In this document: positions 53,597 to 62,428 of the stretch, one piece after another
Layout of the letters: each line of letters opens with the position of its first letter
Numbering within the stretch: position 1 is the first letter of the stretch
Assembly: GCA_963770505.1 (NCBI GenBank)
Contig: CAVYPR010000001.1
Coordinates: 992,001 to 1,056,000 of the forward strand
Origin: CAVYPR01 sp963770505
Lineage (GTDB): Bacteria; Actinomycetota; Acidimicrobiia; Acidimicrobiales; RAAP-2
Length of the DNA: 64,000 nt
Direction: 5' to 3'
Translations under genes and position numbers: made by a program
Notes under the pieces: model-generated
The model's input: the letters and a program-made list of their open reading frames with translations, nothing else
Database searches by the model: none
What the model was told of the DNA's origin: nothing

Positions 53597-54718
53597 ATGG
53601 TGCGGCACATCTCCGCGGATGACGAGCACTCTTGGCGGGATCTCGGGACTCGTGCCATCGAGCCCAATCCCTTCTGCGAGCCTGATTGCGTCATCCCCGC
53701 CGCGATTCATCAGGCCTACGGGGCGGAGATCGGCTTGGTGGTTGCTGAGGATCAAGGCCGCTTCATGGCATGTGTGCCCTTCCGATACACGACTCGATGG
53801 AAGATCCCGTACCCCGTCGTCACCTCACAGGTCCGCCGGATGCCCTATTTGGGGACGCCCCTGGTAGATGAGTCGGCGGGCGTGGAGGCGGTTGCCACGC
53901 TGTTGGCGGGGCTGACCGAGCAGCGTCGTGTGCATCGGGGACGAATCCTCCACCTGGAAGCGATTGCAGCCGACGGACCGGTGGCCGGACTGTTCCGTTC
54001 CGCCATCGCCCAACTCTCCCTTCCAAGTTCAGTGCTCTATTCGTACGAGCGCGGCGTGCTGCGCCGTCGGGACGATGCGAACTACGAGCAGATCCACAGC
54101 TCCAAGACTCGCTACAACCTGAGGCGGCAGCTCCGCCAACTCTCCGAGCACTTCGCAGGAGGCGAAGTTTCGGTGGTGGAGCGGGGCAACGATCCAAGCG
54201 CCATCGACGACTACATCAAAATGGAGGCCTCCGGTTACAAGGTCCGCACGGGGGTGGCAATGACCACGGTCCCAGGCGAACCCGAGTACTTCACCGACAT
54301 GTGCAAAAGGTTCCTAGCAGCAGGGCGGCTCCACGTCCTGGCTCTCGAAGTAGGCGGGCGCACGGTGGCCATGGAGATATGGGTGCGAGGTGGCGAGGGT
54401 CTGTTTCTCATCAAGATCAGTTACGACGAGGAGTATGCCCGGTTCGGTCCCGGAGTCCTCCTTCAGACCACCGCTCTGAAAGACTTCAACAGCCGAACTG
54501 ACGCCCAGTGGATCGACACGTGTACCTCGGCCGACAACGAGATCCTGCTCCGCCTCTACCCAGACCGCCGGCAGGTGGAAGCACTCTTGATCGTTCTCGG
54601 GCGCAATGCCATTGACCGAACCGTCGTCAGGGGATTCCTCGCAGCCCGCCCGCTCCACCGCCGGATCTACCAGTGGCGCCATCCGAACCATGTGCCTGTC
54701 GGATCTGGGCACGCATAA
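53597..54718 (+). CDS. GNAT-fold acyltransferase, CelD/BcsL (FemAB-like)
   Basis: 373 residues with two GNAT halves. Features are PVVTSQVRRMPYLGTPLVDE, an unusual link region, then SKTRYNLRRQLRQLSEHFAG, HVLALEVGGRTVAMEIWVRG and ISYDEEYARFGPGVLLQTTA, the BioF2-like acetyltransferase pattern (Y...Y....PG..L). Relatives add acyl or aminoacyl groups in exopolysaccharide or peptidoglycan biosynthesis. In this cluster it could use an aminoacyl or acyl thioester donor; this is inference. Start is uncertain between ATG 53597 and TTG 53579. Confidence 0.78.
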   Translation: MVRHISADDEHSWRDLGTRAIEPNPFCEPDCVIPAAIHQAYGAEIGLVVAEDQGRFMACVPFRYTTRWKIPYPVVTSQVRRMPYLGTPLVDESAGVEAVATLLAGLTEQRRVHRGRILHLEAIAADGPVAGLFRSAIAQLSLPSSVLYSYERGVLRRRDDANYEQIHSSKTRYNLRRQLRQLSEHFAGGEVSVVERGNDPSAIDDYIKMEASGYKVRTGVAMTTVPGEPEYFTDMCKRFLAAGRLHVLALEVGGRTVAMEIWVRGGEGLFLIKISYDEEYARFGPGVLLQTTALKDFNSRTDAQWIDTCTSADNEILLRLYPDRRQVEALLIVLGRNAIDRTVVRGFLAARPLHRRIYQWRHPNHVPVGSGHA

Positions 54719-55004
54719 GCGCTGGCGACAAATCACGTTGAACTGTCGGCCATCCCTGCTGGAAGACCACCCCTCCCAGAGGGCCCCGGGGGCAGTGGAC
54801 GCCTGCCCTGGATCGGTCCTCAATGCCGCTTGACGATGAAACGCTCCTCACTTACCATACGTCCTGCGGGAATGAAACAATGATCTGTTGGCTTTAGTTG
54901 GTCGCCGTTAGTCACAGGGAGTTAGGGCGAAACCGGCTTTCCCGAGGGTCGAAGGGTCGGGCGTTCTGTGCGTCTCAGATCCGTCGAGAAGCGGAAAGGT
55001 CGGT

Positions 55005-55796
55005 GTGGACTTGCTCGAGTCCCCGCTTCAGAATATTCAGCACATCACCTCTGGCCAGAGCCAGGGGGTCGTATCGTCATGGGAAGTTGACGATCGATTA
55101 GGACAACCGAGAGTCCTGGTCATCGACGGAAATCTGCTGACGGCCGAGTCCATGGCTTTTGCTCTGGCCCAATTGAAGTTTTGCGCTCGATTTGTGACTC
55201 CGGTGACCGTTGGCCGCCTTCGAGAGCTCATGATGTGGAAGCCCGAAGTGGCGTTGCTCGACTTTGACTCCGTCGACAGCGCGACCTCAGTCGACTGCAT
55301 CACCATCTTGCGTGAAGCAGATGTTTCGGTGACGATCATCGGCGGCAAGCACGACACGATCACGATCGGTGAGTGTGTGCAGGCTGGTGCATCGGCGGTG
55401 ATCGATAAGACCTCTCCGCTGGATGAGCTGATCGGGACGATCATGCGCCTGCTCAACGGCAGCGTCCTCCTCACTGAGGAGGCGAAGCGGAATCTGATAG
55501 AACCCTACCAACGCGAAACGTCCATACAGCGTTCCCGGCTGGCCCCGTTCAACATTTTGACGCAGCGCGAGAAATGCGTGCTCGCCGAGCTCATGCAAGG
55601 TCACTGCGCTGAGGAAATTGCGAAGCGCTCGTCAGTGTCGATCTACACCGTGCGTTCGCAAATCAGGGCCATCCTACAAAAGCTGGGTGTCAATTCGCAG
55701 CTGGCTGCAGCGGCCCTCAGCCGCGAAGCGGGTTGGTCCCTCGAATCCCCCGACGGCAATGCTGCGCCACGCACGCTGTCGGCAACATCGGCATAA
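55005..55796 (+). CDS. LuxR/NarL-type response regulator, atypical receiver
   Basis: 263 residues. The receiver begins RVLVIDGNLLTAESMAFALA, with only one Asp where an acidic pair is usual; the phosphoacceptor Asp is in EVALLDFDSVDS and the conserved Lys in AVIDKTSPLDEL. The C-terminus is a LuxR helix-turn-helix (LTQREKCVLAELMQGHCAEE; SIYTVRSQIRAILQKLGVNS). Probably a transcription regulator of the glycan/carrier cluster; activation by phosphorylation is uncertain. No kinase nearby. GTG 55005 follows GGAAAGG. Confidence 0.85.
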   Translation: MDLLESPLQNIQHITSGQSQGVVSSWEVDDRLGQPRVLVIDGNLLTAESMAFALAQLKFCARFVTPVTVGRLRELMMWKPEVALLDFDSVDSATSVDCITILREADVSVTIIGGKHDTITIGECVQAGASAVIDKTSPLDELIGTIMRLLNGSVLLTEEAKRNLIEPYQRETSIQRSRLAPFNILTQREKCVLAELMQGHCAEEIAKRSSVSIYTVRSQIRAILQKLGVNSQLAAAALSREAGWSLESPDGNAAPRTLSATSA

Positions 55797-55807
55797 GTCA
55801 ACGCACT

Positions 55808-56683
55808 TCAGCGACTCTTGCGGGCGATTACCAGATCCTGGTAGCTCAGCGCCGACGTCCAGCCATTCCAACTTCCTCGATAGACCGCTTCAACGGCGAG
55901 ACCGAGTGAACCAAGCCGATGGCGAGCCTCGCTCTCGGTGCAGGCGATCGGCGGCGTCGAGCTGCCGGGCTCCGGACCCTTCTCGTCGTACAGGAACCAG
56001 GTCCCGAAGTACGTGCCCCCTTCTCTCACGAGTCGGGCGACTTCACTGAGGCAGCCCTGGAAGACGTCGGGGGACAAGTGGACGATGGAGGCCAGAATGG
56101 CGAAGTCGAAGGTCCCGTCCTCGTACGGTAGCCGCGCCATTCCGCGTTGGCCATCAGTCGCCCCACGGCAGCTGTCACGCTCAATCTGGATCTGACAAAA
56201 GTGGAAATTGGGGTAGCGGGGCGTCACGGCACGCTGGCACCAGGCGGTCCCCTCCTCCCAGCTGTCGACGCCCTCATAGCGCGCGTCAGCCTTGAGGAAG
56301 CCGGTGAGCGGCACGGCCATCCTTCCGGCCCGACACCCGATGTCGAGCACACGGTCATCCGGCTGGAGGCCGCCGAGGTCCACCATGTAGCCCAGGAACT
56401 CGTTGCCCACAGCCCTCCAGTCCCCCGGCACTTGTGAGCGGAGAGCCCATGGGGGGATCAGCTGGCCGCGACTGCGGTTCCATGCGTCGCCGAACCAGTG
56501 GACCACTGGTCGCGCTGCCGCTTTGAGACGCGGAGGCACCCGCTCGTGAAGTCTTGCCTCCGGCTCGCCCTCCCACACCGTGTGGAACAGCGCGATCAAT
56601 TCGGGCCGCGGGTGGCTTCGCCCCTGCGACGTCGCAGGTCCGATTCGACGAGCTCTCGAGGGATCGGGCTGAGGTCGCTGCAC
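55808..56683 (-). CDS. Class I SAM-dependent methyltransferase
   Basis: Up to 291 residues. Motif I is DDRVLDIGCRAGRMAVPLTG, followed by an acidic motif II (YEGVDSWEEGT) and DFAILASIVHLSPDVFQGC. The C-terminus has FGTWFLYDEKGPEPG. It likely methylates a small molecule or sugar of the neighbouring pathway. The start at GTG 56683 has GAGG upstream but overlaps the preceding gene by 88 bases; GTG 56578 is the alternative. Convergent with the LuxR-type gene, 11 bases apart. Confidence 0.75.
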   Translation of the reverse strand: MQRPQPDPSRARRIGPATSQGRSHPRPELIALFHTVWEGEPEARLHERVPPRLKAAARPVVHWFGDAWNRSRGQLIPPWALRSQVPGDWRAVGNEFLGYMVDLGGLQPDDRVLDIGCRAGRMAVPLTGFLKADARYEGVDSWEEGTAWCQRAVTPRYPNFHFCQIQIERDSCRGATDGQRGMARLPYEDGTFDFAILASIVHLSPDVFQGCLSEVARLVREGGTYFGTWFLYDEKGPEPGSSTPPIACTESEARHRLGSLGLAVEAVYRGSWNGWTSALSYQDLVIARKSR

Positions 56684-57534
56684 CGTACGAACCTCGAAAG
56701 CGACGTGCCCCTGGGCTCAGCATCGAGGTTGGATGCGCCGCGGCCGAATTCCAGGTCCGCCTCGCTCACCGTCTGGAATTGCACGCTGAAGTGCGTCTTG
56801 AGAGATTCGTTGGGTACTGCCGAATAGAGTTGCGCCACCGAGGAGATGATGACGCCCCCGGCGGGGCAACTGATCCGAATCTCCGGAGTCAGATCAATCG
56901 GGTCGAGGGGCCGTGGCTGGGCAAACGGCTCCCGCGCCACGAAGTCATGCGTTGTGCGGTTGGCCTCGTACCACTGGTCGAAGTCGAATTCCCTTGAGCT
57001 GTTCTGTACTGGCAGGTCCCAGTACTGTGGGTGGAAGGCCAAGGAGGCTCCAGCATCGAGTCCATACAGTGGGACCCACCAGTTCAACTGACAGGGTGAG
57101 GCCGCATACCACGTATCTCGGTGGGGATGCTGGTACATGCCCAACCCGTGGGCAATGAACCCAAATCCGGTCATGGCCACGAGCGAGGGCAAGCCGACGA
57201 ACGTGGTTGACGGGTCGCAGCCGAGGTCGGTCACGATGACACTGGCAAGCCCCTCTACGATGTGGCCGAAGTTCCTACTTGCCGCCTTGAAGAGTATGGC
57301 GAATTCCGCCTCCGTCATCCGCTGCTGCGCCCAGACGGGTTCGGCACCGAGCATCTGTTCGATGATGCTGCGTGATGCAGCACAGAACGCAAGCGTGCTC
57401 GGTCGCGGAGCGTAGACGAACAAATCCCCGGAGAACAGGTGTAATCGCCGATCCTGGTCGGACACTTCCAGATGCGCCAACGAGTGAATGAGCGCCACTA
57501 GGCCACTTTCTTCCTCCGACTCGTACGCGTTCAT
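56596..57534 (-). CDS. PhyH-like Fe(II)/2-oxoglutarate oxygenase candidate
   Basis: 312 residues. The central part reads GLGMYQHPHRDTWYAASPCQ, with a His-x-Asp iron motif (HRD), then NWWVPLYGLDAGASLAFHPQ and later GGVIISSVAQLYSAVPNESL. This layout fits the phytanoyl-CoA dioxygenase family, although the distal iron His and the Arg that binds 2-oxoglutarate are not certain. It may hydroxylate a sugar or lipid. ATG 57534 has AGAAGG upstream. It precedes the methyltransferase gene, which overlaps it. Confidence 0.5.
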   Translation of the reverse strand: MNAYESEEESGLVALIHSLAHLEVSDQDRRLHLFSGDLFVYAPRPSTLAFCAASRSIIEQMLGAEPVWAQQRMTEAEFAILFKAASRNFGHIVEGLASVIVTDLGCDPSTTFVGLPSLVAMTGFGFIAHGLGMYQHPHRDTWYAASPCQLNWWVPLYGLDAGASLAFHPQYWDLPVQNSSREFDFDQWYEANRTTHDFVAREPFAQPRPLDPIDLTPEIRISCPAGGVIISSVAQLYSAVPNESLKTHFSVQFQTVSEADLEFGRGASNLDAEPRGTSLSRFVRCSDLSPIPRELVESDLRRRRGEATRGPN

Positions 57535-58025
57535 TGCACGGGCCTTCTCGTCCGTGGGATTTCGGGCCAGGACCGTCGGCTGTCTCTAGCTCACAAATCA
57601 GAGTGGACCGCCCGCGCTCTGATACGACGAGCACAGGCGGGTGTCATGTGCCAGGGTGAACTTAGCCGATCAGCGCAGGATGCTCGGCGAGCCTGCCCGA
57701 GGTCGGACGAGGACGAGTGGTGCTGCTCAGCTGGCCTGTCTTTGGTCAGGCTCCAACGGGCGGCCATGGCAAACTATGCCGCCATCATCTGCCTGGTGAC
57801 CAGGGCGGCCATCTGACCGCCCATCGTGCCCGACTGCCTCCGACGTGCTGTTCAGGCGAGGTATCACGCCGAAGCCTGGCTACTCCTAGAGGAGTGAGGA
57901 CCGACGTTGGAGCCGGGATGACGTCACGCGGGCCTGGCCTGCCCAGTTGCTCCAGAGAATTCCCCACTTGGCCCGTGGTCACGCACCGGTTCCACGAGAG
58001 CCATTGAGCGCACAGGTCCGAATTG
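57535..58025. other. 490-base divergent intergenic region
   Basis: Lies between the oxygenase-like gene (leftward) and the flippase gene (rightward), so both promoters should be here. No frame in it has family features. I see no strong hairpin or repeat. Confidence 0.4.
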
Positions 58026-59417
58026 ATGTCGCTCAGACCCAAATTCAGTCAGGCTCACAAGTTGTCAGTGCGCTTCGGACTGACCACCATCGACCAGTCC
58101 GTTGCGTCGCTGTCGAACTTCGCCGTCGGCGTGGCCGTCGCCCGTGTGGCGGGCGTCGCCGGCCTCGGCGCATACGCCCTGGTGTACTCCGCCTGGCTGT
58201 TTCTCAATGCCATACATCGTTCACTGATCACCGACCCGATGTCCATTGAGAATGACGTGCACCAGCCCGATGCGGCGCAGCGCATACGCGTGGGACTCGC
58301 CGCCGAGTTGTGGCTCGGGATGAGTGCGGCAGTGGTGTTCCTTGCCATCGGGGCGATTCTTGTTGCCTTCGGCGCACGTGAGTTCGGAGTTTGCTTCATC
58401 GGCCTGGCACCATGGCTGCCATGCCTACTTGCGCAGGACTATTGGCGCTGGGTCGCCTTCATGAAGGCGCAGCCACAGAGAGCCCTGGCCAACGACGTCC
58501 TGTTCGATGGGATTCAGATATCCACCTTCGTGGCGCTCTACTTCATCGGTGTCCATTCGTCCCTGTTAGCCGTCATCTCATGGGGGGTTGGCGCCGTCGG
58601 TGGTTCCCTCTTCGGGCTTTGGCAGTTCTCAACTCGACCATCGCTCCGGGGAGGAATCGGACGCATCCGGGATCGCTGGAGCCTGAGCAAATGGCTCGTC
58701 GCCGCCAACGCGGCGAACCAAGCAACATCGCAGTCGACGCTGGTCCTGACCGGAGCGTTTCTCGGAGCAGCCGGCATCGGGGGAATGAAGGCGGCAACCC
58801 TTTTGGTAACCGGCCCGTCGAACGTGCTTCTCCAGGCGGGAGGGAATATCGGGCTGCCCGAAACCTCCAAAGCATTGATGGAGCAGGGATGGCCGGGCCT
58901 TCGGCGCGTTGAGCGGTTTATCACTGCAGCAGGTATGGCCAGCGTGGGCTTCATCGCAGTGGTCGTGATCTGCTTTGGCCGGCGGCTGCTCGAATTGATC
59001 TACGGCCAAGAGTTTGCCAGGTATGCCCTTATCGCCGACATTGTGGCGATCTCATACTTCACTGCCACGCTCAGCCTCGGTGCCATACTGAGCCTGAAAG
59101 CCACCCGGAATACGCGTCTGCTCTTCCCAGTGACCCTCTTATCGCTTGTGGTCACGGTCATCGCCGTCGTCGTCCTTGCACCCCTTTACGGTTTACTCGG
59201 CGCGGCGGTTGGCGCCTTAATCGGAAATGTGGCGATGAGTGCCGGTTATCTCGTCATGCATTGGACCACCTCTCGAAAAGCGGCGGAGCGCATGGCGAAT
59301 GCAGGCACCGATCTGGCACCGGCGGAGCCTGTCCCTGCACCGCCCGATAGGCCCCCGTCCGTGGCCCTGGAGCGGCACTCCGCTGTGCTGGCCGTATCAG
59401 AGGCGACGACCGAATGA
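58026..59417 (+). CDS. Polysaccharide flippase-like protein (Wzx/MATE type)
   Basis: 463 residues, about twelve helices. It begins with RFGLTTIDQSVASLSNFAVG and VAGLGAYALVYSAWLFLNAI, typical of Wzx/oligosaccharide flippases, and continues in paired helices to a hydrophilic Pro-rich tail (PAEPVPAPPDRPPSVALE). It should export a lipid-linked glycan or lipid-like product made by this cluster. ATG 58026 is preferred to the TTG just before it. The C-terminal tail of about 45 residues is longer than usual. Confidence 0.8.
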   Translation: MSLRPKFSQAHKLSVRFGLTTIDQSVASLSNFAVGVAVARVAGVAGLGAYALVYSAWLFLNAIHRSLITDPMSIENDVHQPDAAQRIRVGLAAELWLGMSAAVVFLAIGAILVAFGAREFGVCFIGLAPWLPCLLAQDYWRWVAFMKAQPQRALANDVLFDGIQISTFVALYFIGVHSSLLAVISWGVGAVGGSLFGLWQFSTRPSLRGGIGRIRDRWSLSKWLVAANAANQATSQSTLVLTGAFLGAAGIGGMKAATLLVTGPSNVLLQAGGNIGLPETSKALMEQGWPGLRRVERFITAAGMASVGFIAVVVICFGRRLLELIYGQEFARYALIADIVAISYFTATLSLGAILSLKATRNTRLLFPVTLLSLVVTVIAVVVLAPLYGLLGAAVGALIGNVAMSAGYLVMHWTTSRKAAERMANAGTDLAPAEPVPAPPDRPPSVALERHSAVLAVSEATTE

Positions 59418-59821
59418 AGATCTCATCATCTCACCGTCGAAAACCCTCGGTGTCACCCAGGGGAGCGGCAGCCTCGTCATCCAAGAGGACGATGCCCCCG
59501 TCGTAGCGGGTCACAGGGAGAGGTAATCCGACCGTCGCCTGATGACATGGAAGTGGCCTGGGATACCGGGAGACCCATCCCACTCACGAGGCAGCTTCGC
59601 CGGAAGTCCTAGCTACGCGCTGCGAAGCTTCACAACGAAAACACGCCCCTTTCCAGCCCGTCTTCCCTGTCTCCGGCCGAGCTGCGCCCGTCTCCCCTGG
59701 AACGCTGGGTGGTGCCGTCATGTATCAGGGGCGTTCGATAGGCCCTCCACGCGGGGTGAGCCGCCTTGACACCAAGGACATCCTCGCGCCTAAAGACGGG
59801 GGCGATCCAGGCTTAGGACCC
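59418..59821 (+). other. 404-base stretch between flippase and glycosyltransferase genes
   Basis: No coding frame with family features. An ATG at 59720 could extend the following gene by 34 residues, but these look non-homologous. No clear terminator or promoter was found. Confidence 0.4.
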
Positions 59822-61888
59822 ATGCCAAAGGATTTGGTCATCGCCTCGATGCTCCGGCCGGGGGCCGGCACCGGGGTGCAGACCCATGTCCGCGAGCTCA
59901 AGAATTACTTAGAGTCACGCGACATCCAATCGAACTTGGTGACGCCATTCTCCTGGGGAAAGCGCTTGGCTTGGCCGGTGTTCGGTGCGCGCTACGTGAT
60001 CGAACCGTTCCACGACGGTGCCAGTGTGGCCTGGTACCGGAGATGGCACGGAGCATTCCTCCAACAGGCGCTGCGCAAGACTCTCCGAGAACTTGACGAC
60101 GTCGTCATTTACGCTCAGTGCCCGGTCGCGGCGAAGGCCGCGCTCAATGCCCGTCGGAACGACCATCAACTCGTCATTATGGCGGTGCACTTCGACACGT
60201 CGCAGGCCGACGAATGGGCAATTTGGAAGGGTATCGCCCGGCATGGAAGGACCTTCGAAGCCATCCGCCACCTCGAGAGCGATGTGCTGCCCCGCCTCGA
60301 TGGGATCGTGTTCGTCTCGCAATCGGGACGGCGCGCCCTCTCCTGGGTGCACGGTTTGGAGAATGTTCCCGCCGCGATCGTGCCCAATTTCATTCGAAGC
60401 GAGGCTCCGGATGGGTCGGCACAGCGCACAGCCGACCTGGTCAACGTCGGCGCCCTCGACGCTCGCAAGAACCAGGGATACCTCTTGGAGGTACTGGCCA
60501 GCGCCAATCGCTTGGGCCGTCGGTACACCCTCGATCTCATTGGCGCGGGTCAAGACGAACGAAGGCTCAGGCAGCAGGCGAAAGTACTGGGGGTGGACGG
60601 GCAGGTCCGCTTCCTCGGATTCCGCGCGAACGCGAAATCGCTCTTGCCCCACTACGGGGCTTACGTGCACGCAGCCAAGCTCGAGGTCCTGCCATTGGTC
60701 ATCATCGAATCGATGGCAGCCGGTATTCCCGTCGTGGCCGGCGAAGTCGGCGGGATCCCCGAGCTGTTCGATCCGTCGCTCGAGGGGCGATTCTGGCCAC
60801 TTGACGATCCGAACGCCGCGGCACGCGTACTCATCTCCTTTCTGAGCGACGACAATGCGCGGACGATAGCCGGTGCCGCCGCCCGTCGACGGTTTGAAAG
60901 CTCGTACGCTGCGGAGGTTGCCGCCCCAAAACTGTTGGAGTTCTTGACCTCGCAGCTCCACGCAGACCGCACAGCACCTCGCCCCACTGCTCATCACCAG
61001 ATGAGCGCCAATGGGCTCCGCCGCAAGGCTACAGGTGCAGAGAACGATACGACACCGAGGACGACTCAAGACGGACCAGCAGAGTGGAGCCACTTCCCCG
61101 AAATCCAGTCTTTCCAAGAGATTGGTCACGGTGAGGGCCACGACTACGGCCAGGGTTCCCCCCACCACTTGCACGCCCAGCTGACCGCCAAGGTCATCAG
61201 CTCACTTGGCAGTGCACTGCCGCTTGCGGCCGAAGGCAGGCCACTGGAAGTTCTCGAAGTCGGCGCCGGCCATGGTGCATACACCGACGTACTGCGTTCC
61301 CTCGGTGCCCGAGTCACGGTCACCGAGATGAGCAAGCCGTCAGTCGACAGTCTCTCCCAGAGATTCGCCCAGGACCCGAACGTCAACGTCGTGTACGACC
61401 CTGACGGTACCTGGGCAATGCTCACTGACGAGACGTTCGACGCTGTCGTGTGTCTGTCCGTGCTGCATCACATCCCCGACTACTTGGCCGCGGTCCGGCG
61501 TTACTCCGAGATCACGCGCGTTGGTGGTGCTTTTGTAAGCTGGCAGGATCCAATCCAGTACGACCATGTGCCGCCACACCAACGGCGAGCAGCACTAATT
61601 TCCTACTACCTCTGGCGGCTGACTCAAGGACATTGGCTGCACGGTTTTGCGACCATCCTCCGTCGACTCCGAGGCATTCTCGATGAGACGAAGATCGCCG
61701 ACATGGTCGAATACCACGTGGTGAGAGACGGTGTGGATGAGAAAGCGCTCGAAGCCTTGCTTTCGTCACACTACGACGGCGTGACCGTGGAACGCTACTG
61801 GTCGACCCAGGGGTCGCAGTTCCAGTCTTGGGGTGAACGACACGGGTTTGAATCGACCTTCGGTGTGATTGCCCAAGGTCGGCGCTGA
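59822..61888 (+). CDS. Fused GT4 glycosyltransferase and SAM methyltransferase
   Basis: 688 residues. Residues 1-380 are a GT-B family 4 glycosyltransferase: RPGAGTGVQTHVRELKNYL, the acceptor-domain start, VNVGALDARKNQGYLLEVLA (around 205-225), and the E-x7-E region LEVLPLVIIESMAAGIPVVA (about 287-306). A polar linker of about 60 residues follows. Residues 450-688 are a class I methyltransferase with EVLEVGAGHGAYTDVLRSLG (about 475), FDAVVCLSVLHHIPDYLAAV and VGGAFVSWQDP. The fusion suggests that the sugar is methylated on the same glycan. ATG 59822 is chosen; ATG 59720 is a longer option. Nothing is disrupted. Confidence 0.85.
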   Translation: MPKDLVIASMLRPGAGTGVQTHVRELKNYLESRDIQSNLVTPFSWGKRLAWPVFGARYVIEPFHDGASVAWYRRWHGAFLQQALRKTLRELDDVVIYAQCPVAAKAALNARRNDHQLVIMAVHFDTSQADEWAIWKGIARHGRTFEAIRHLESDVLPRLDGIVFVSQSGRRALSWVHGLENVPAAIVPNFIRSEAPDGSAQRTADLVNVGALDARKNQGYLLEVLASANRLGRRYTLDLIGAGQDERRLRQQAKVLGVDGQVRFLGFRANAKSLLPHYGAYVHAAKLEVLPLVIIESMAAGIPVVAGEVGGIPELFDPSLEGRFWPLDDPNAAARVLISFLSDDNARTIAGAAARRRFESSYAAEVAAPKLLEFLTSQLHADRTAPRPTAHHQMSANGLRRKATGAENDTTPRTTQDGPAEWSHFPEIQSFQEIGHGEGHDYGQGSPHHLHAQLTAKVISSLGSALPLAAEGRPLEVLEVGAGHGAYTDVLRSLGARVTVTEMSKPSVDSLSQRFAQDPNVNVVYDPDGTWAMLTDETFDAVVCLSVLHHIPDYLAAVRRYSEITRVGGAFVSWQDPIQYDHVPPHQRRAALISYYLWRLTQGHWLHGFATILRRLRGILDETKIADMVEYHVVRDGVDEKALEALLSSHYDGVTVERYWSTQGSQFQSWGERHGFESTFGVIAQGRR

Positions 61889-62176
61889 GCACAATCACCA
61901 GGGTCAGCCCACGAGCATTTGGGGGAAACGGCGCTGGCGGCGCCTGGGCGCATCAGCGATGTCCAAGGGGGCCCGCGTCTTCGACCATCCCACACGAATG
62001 CTCGGAGCAAAGTCATGTATCAAGCCGCCGATTCGGCGCTCTACCCCGACGGAGACTGAAACAAGCACTGCAAAGTGGGGAATGGCGATCACTGCTGGTG
62101 ACCGGCATCCCCAGTGACAGCTCGCCGAGCCCCAGATCGCGCAAAGGGGCCGGCGCAAACCAAGGAAAGGCGAAGG

Positions 62177-62428
62177 ATGGACGACGAGATCCGCCAAATC
62201 GTGGCCACCTACGGACGAATCCCCGTCGACGTCTCTTCGCTCCCCGCCACAGACGACCTGTTCGAAGCGGGAATGACCTCTCACGCGAACGTCAACGTCA
62301 TGTTGGCTCTTGAGAATGCCTTCGACATCGAGTTTCCCGAGGTCATGCTGCGCAGAAGTACGTTCGCCTCGATCACTGCGATCAGTGAGGCAGTGAGCCA
62401 ACTCAAAGCCGCGGTCGCAGCATCGTGA
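62177..62428 (+). CDS. Stand-alone carrier protein for the aminoacyl ligase
   Basis: 83 residues. The phosphopantetheine Ser35 is in LFEAGMTSHANVNVMLALEN, the GMTSHA form typical of carrier proteins that pair with aaRS-like amino acid:[CP] ligases, rather than DSLD of fatty-acid ACP. The third helix reads FDIEFPEVMLRRSTFASITA. ATG 62177 follows GGAAAGG. The stop overlaps the next start (GTGA) so all three genes are coupled. Predicted to hold an amino acid as a thioester. Confidence 0.82.
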   Translation: MDDEIRQIVATYGRIPVDVSSLPATDDLFEAGMTSHANVNVMLALENAFDIEFPEVMLRRSTFASITAISEAVSQLKAAVAAS

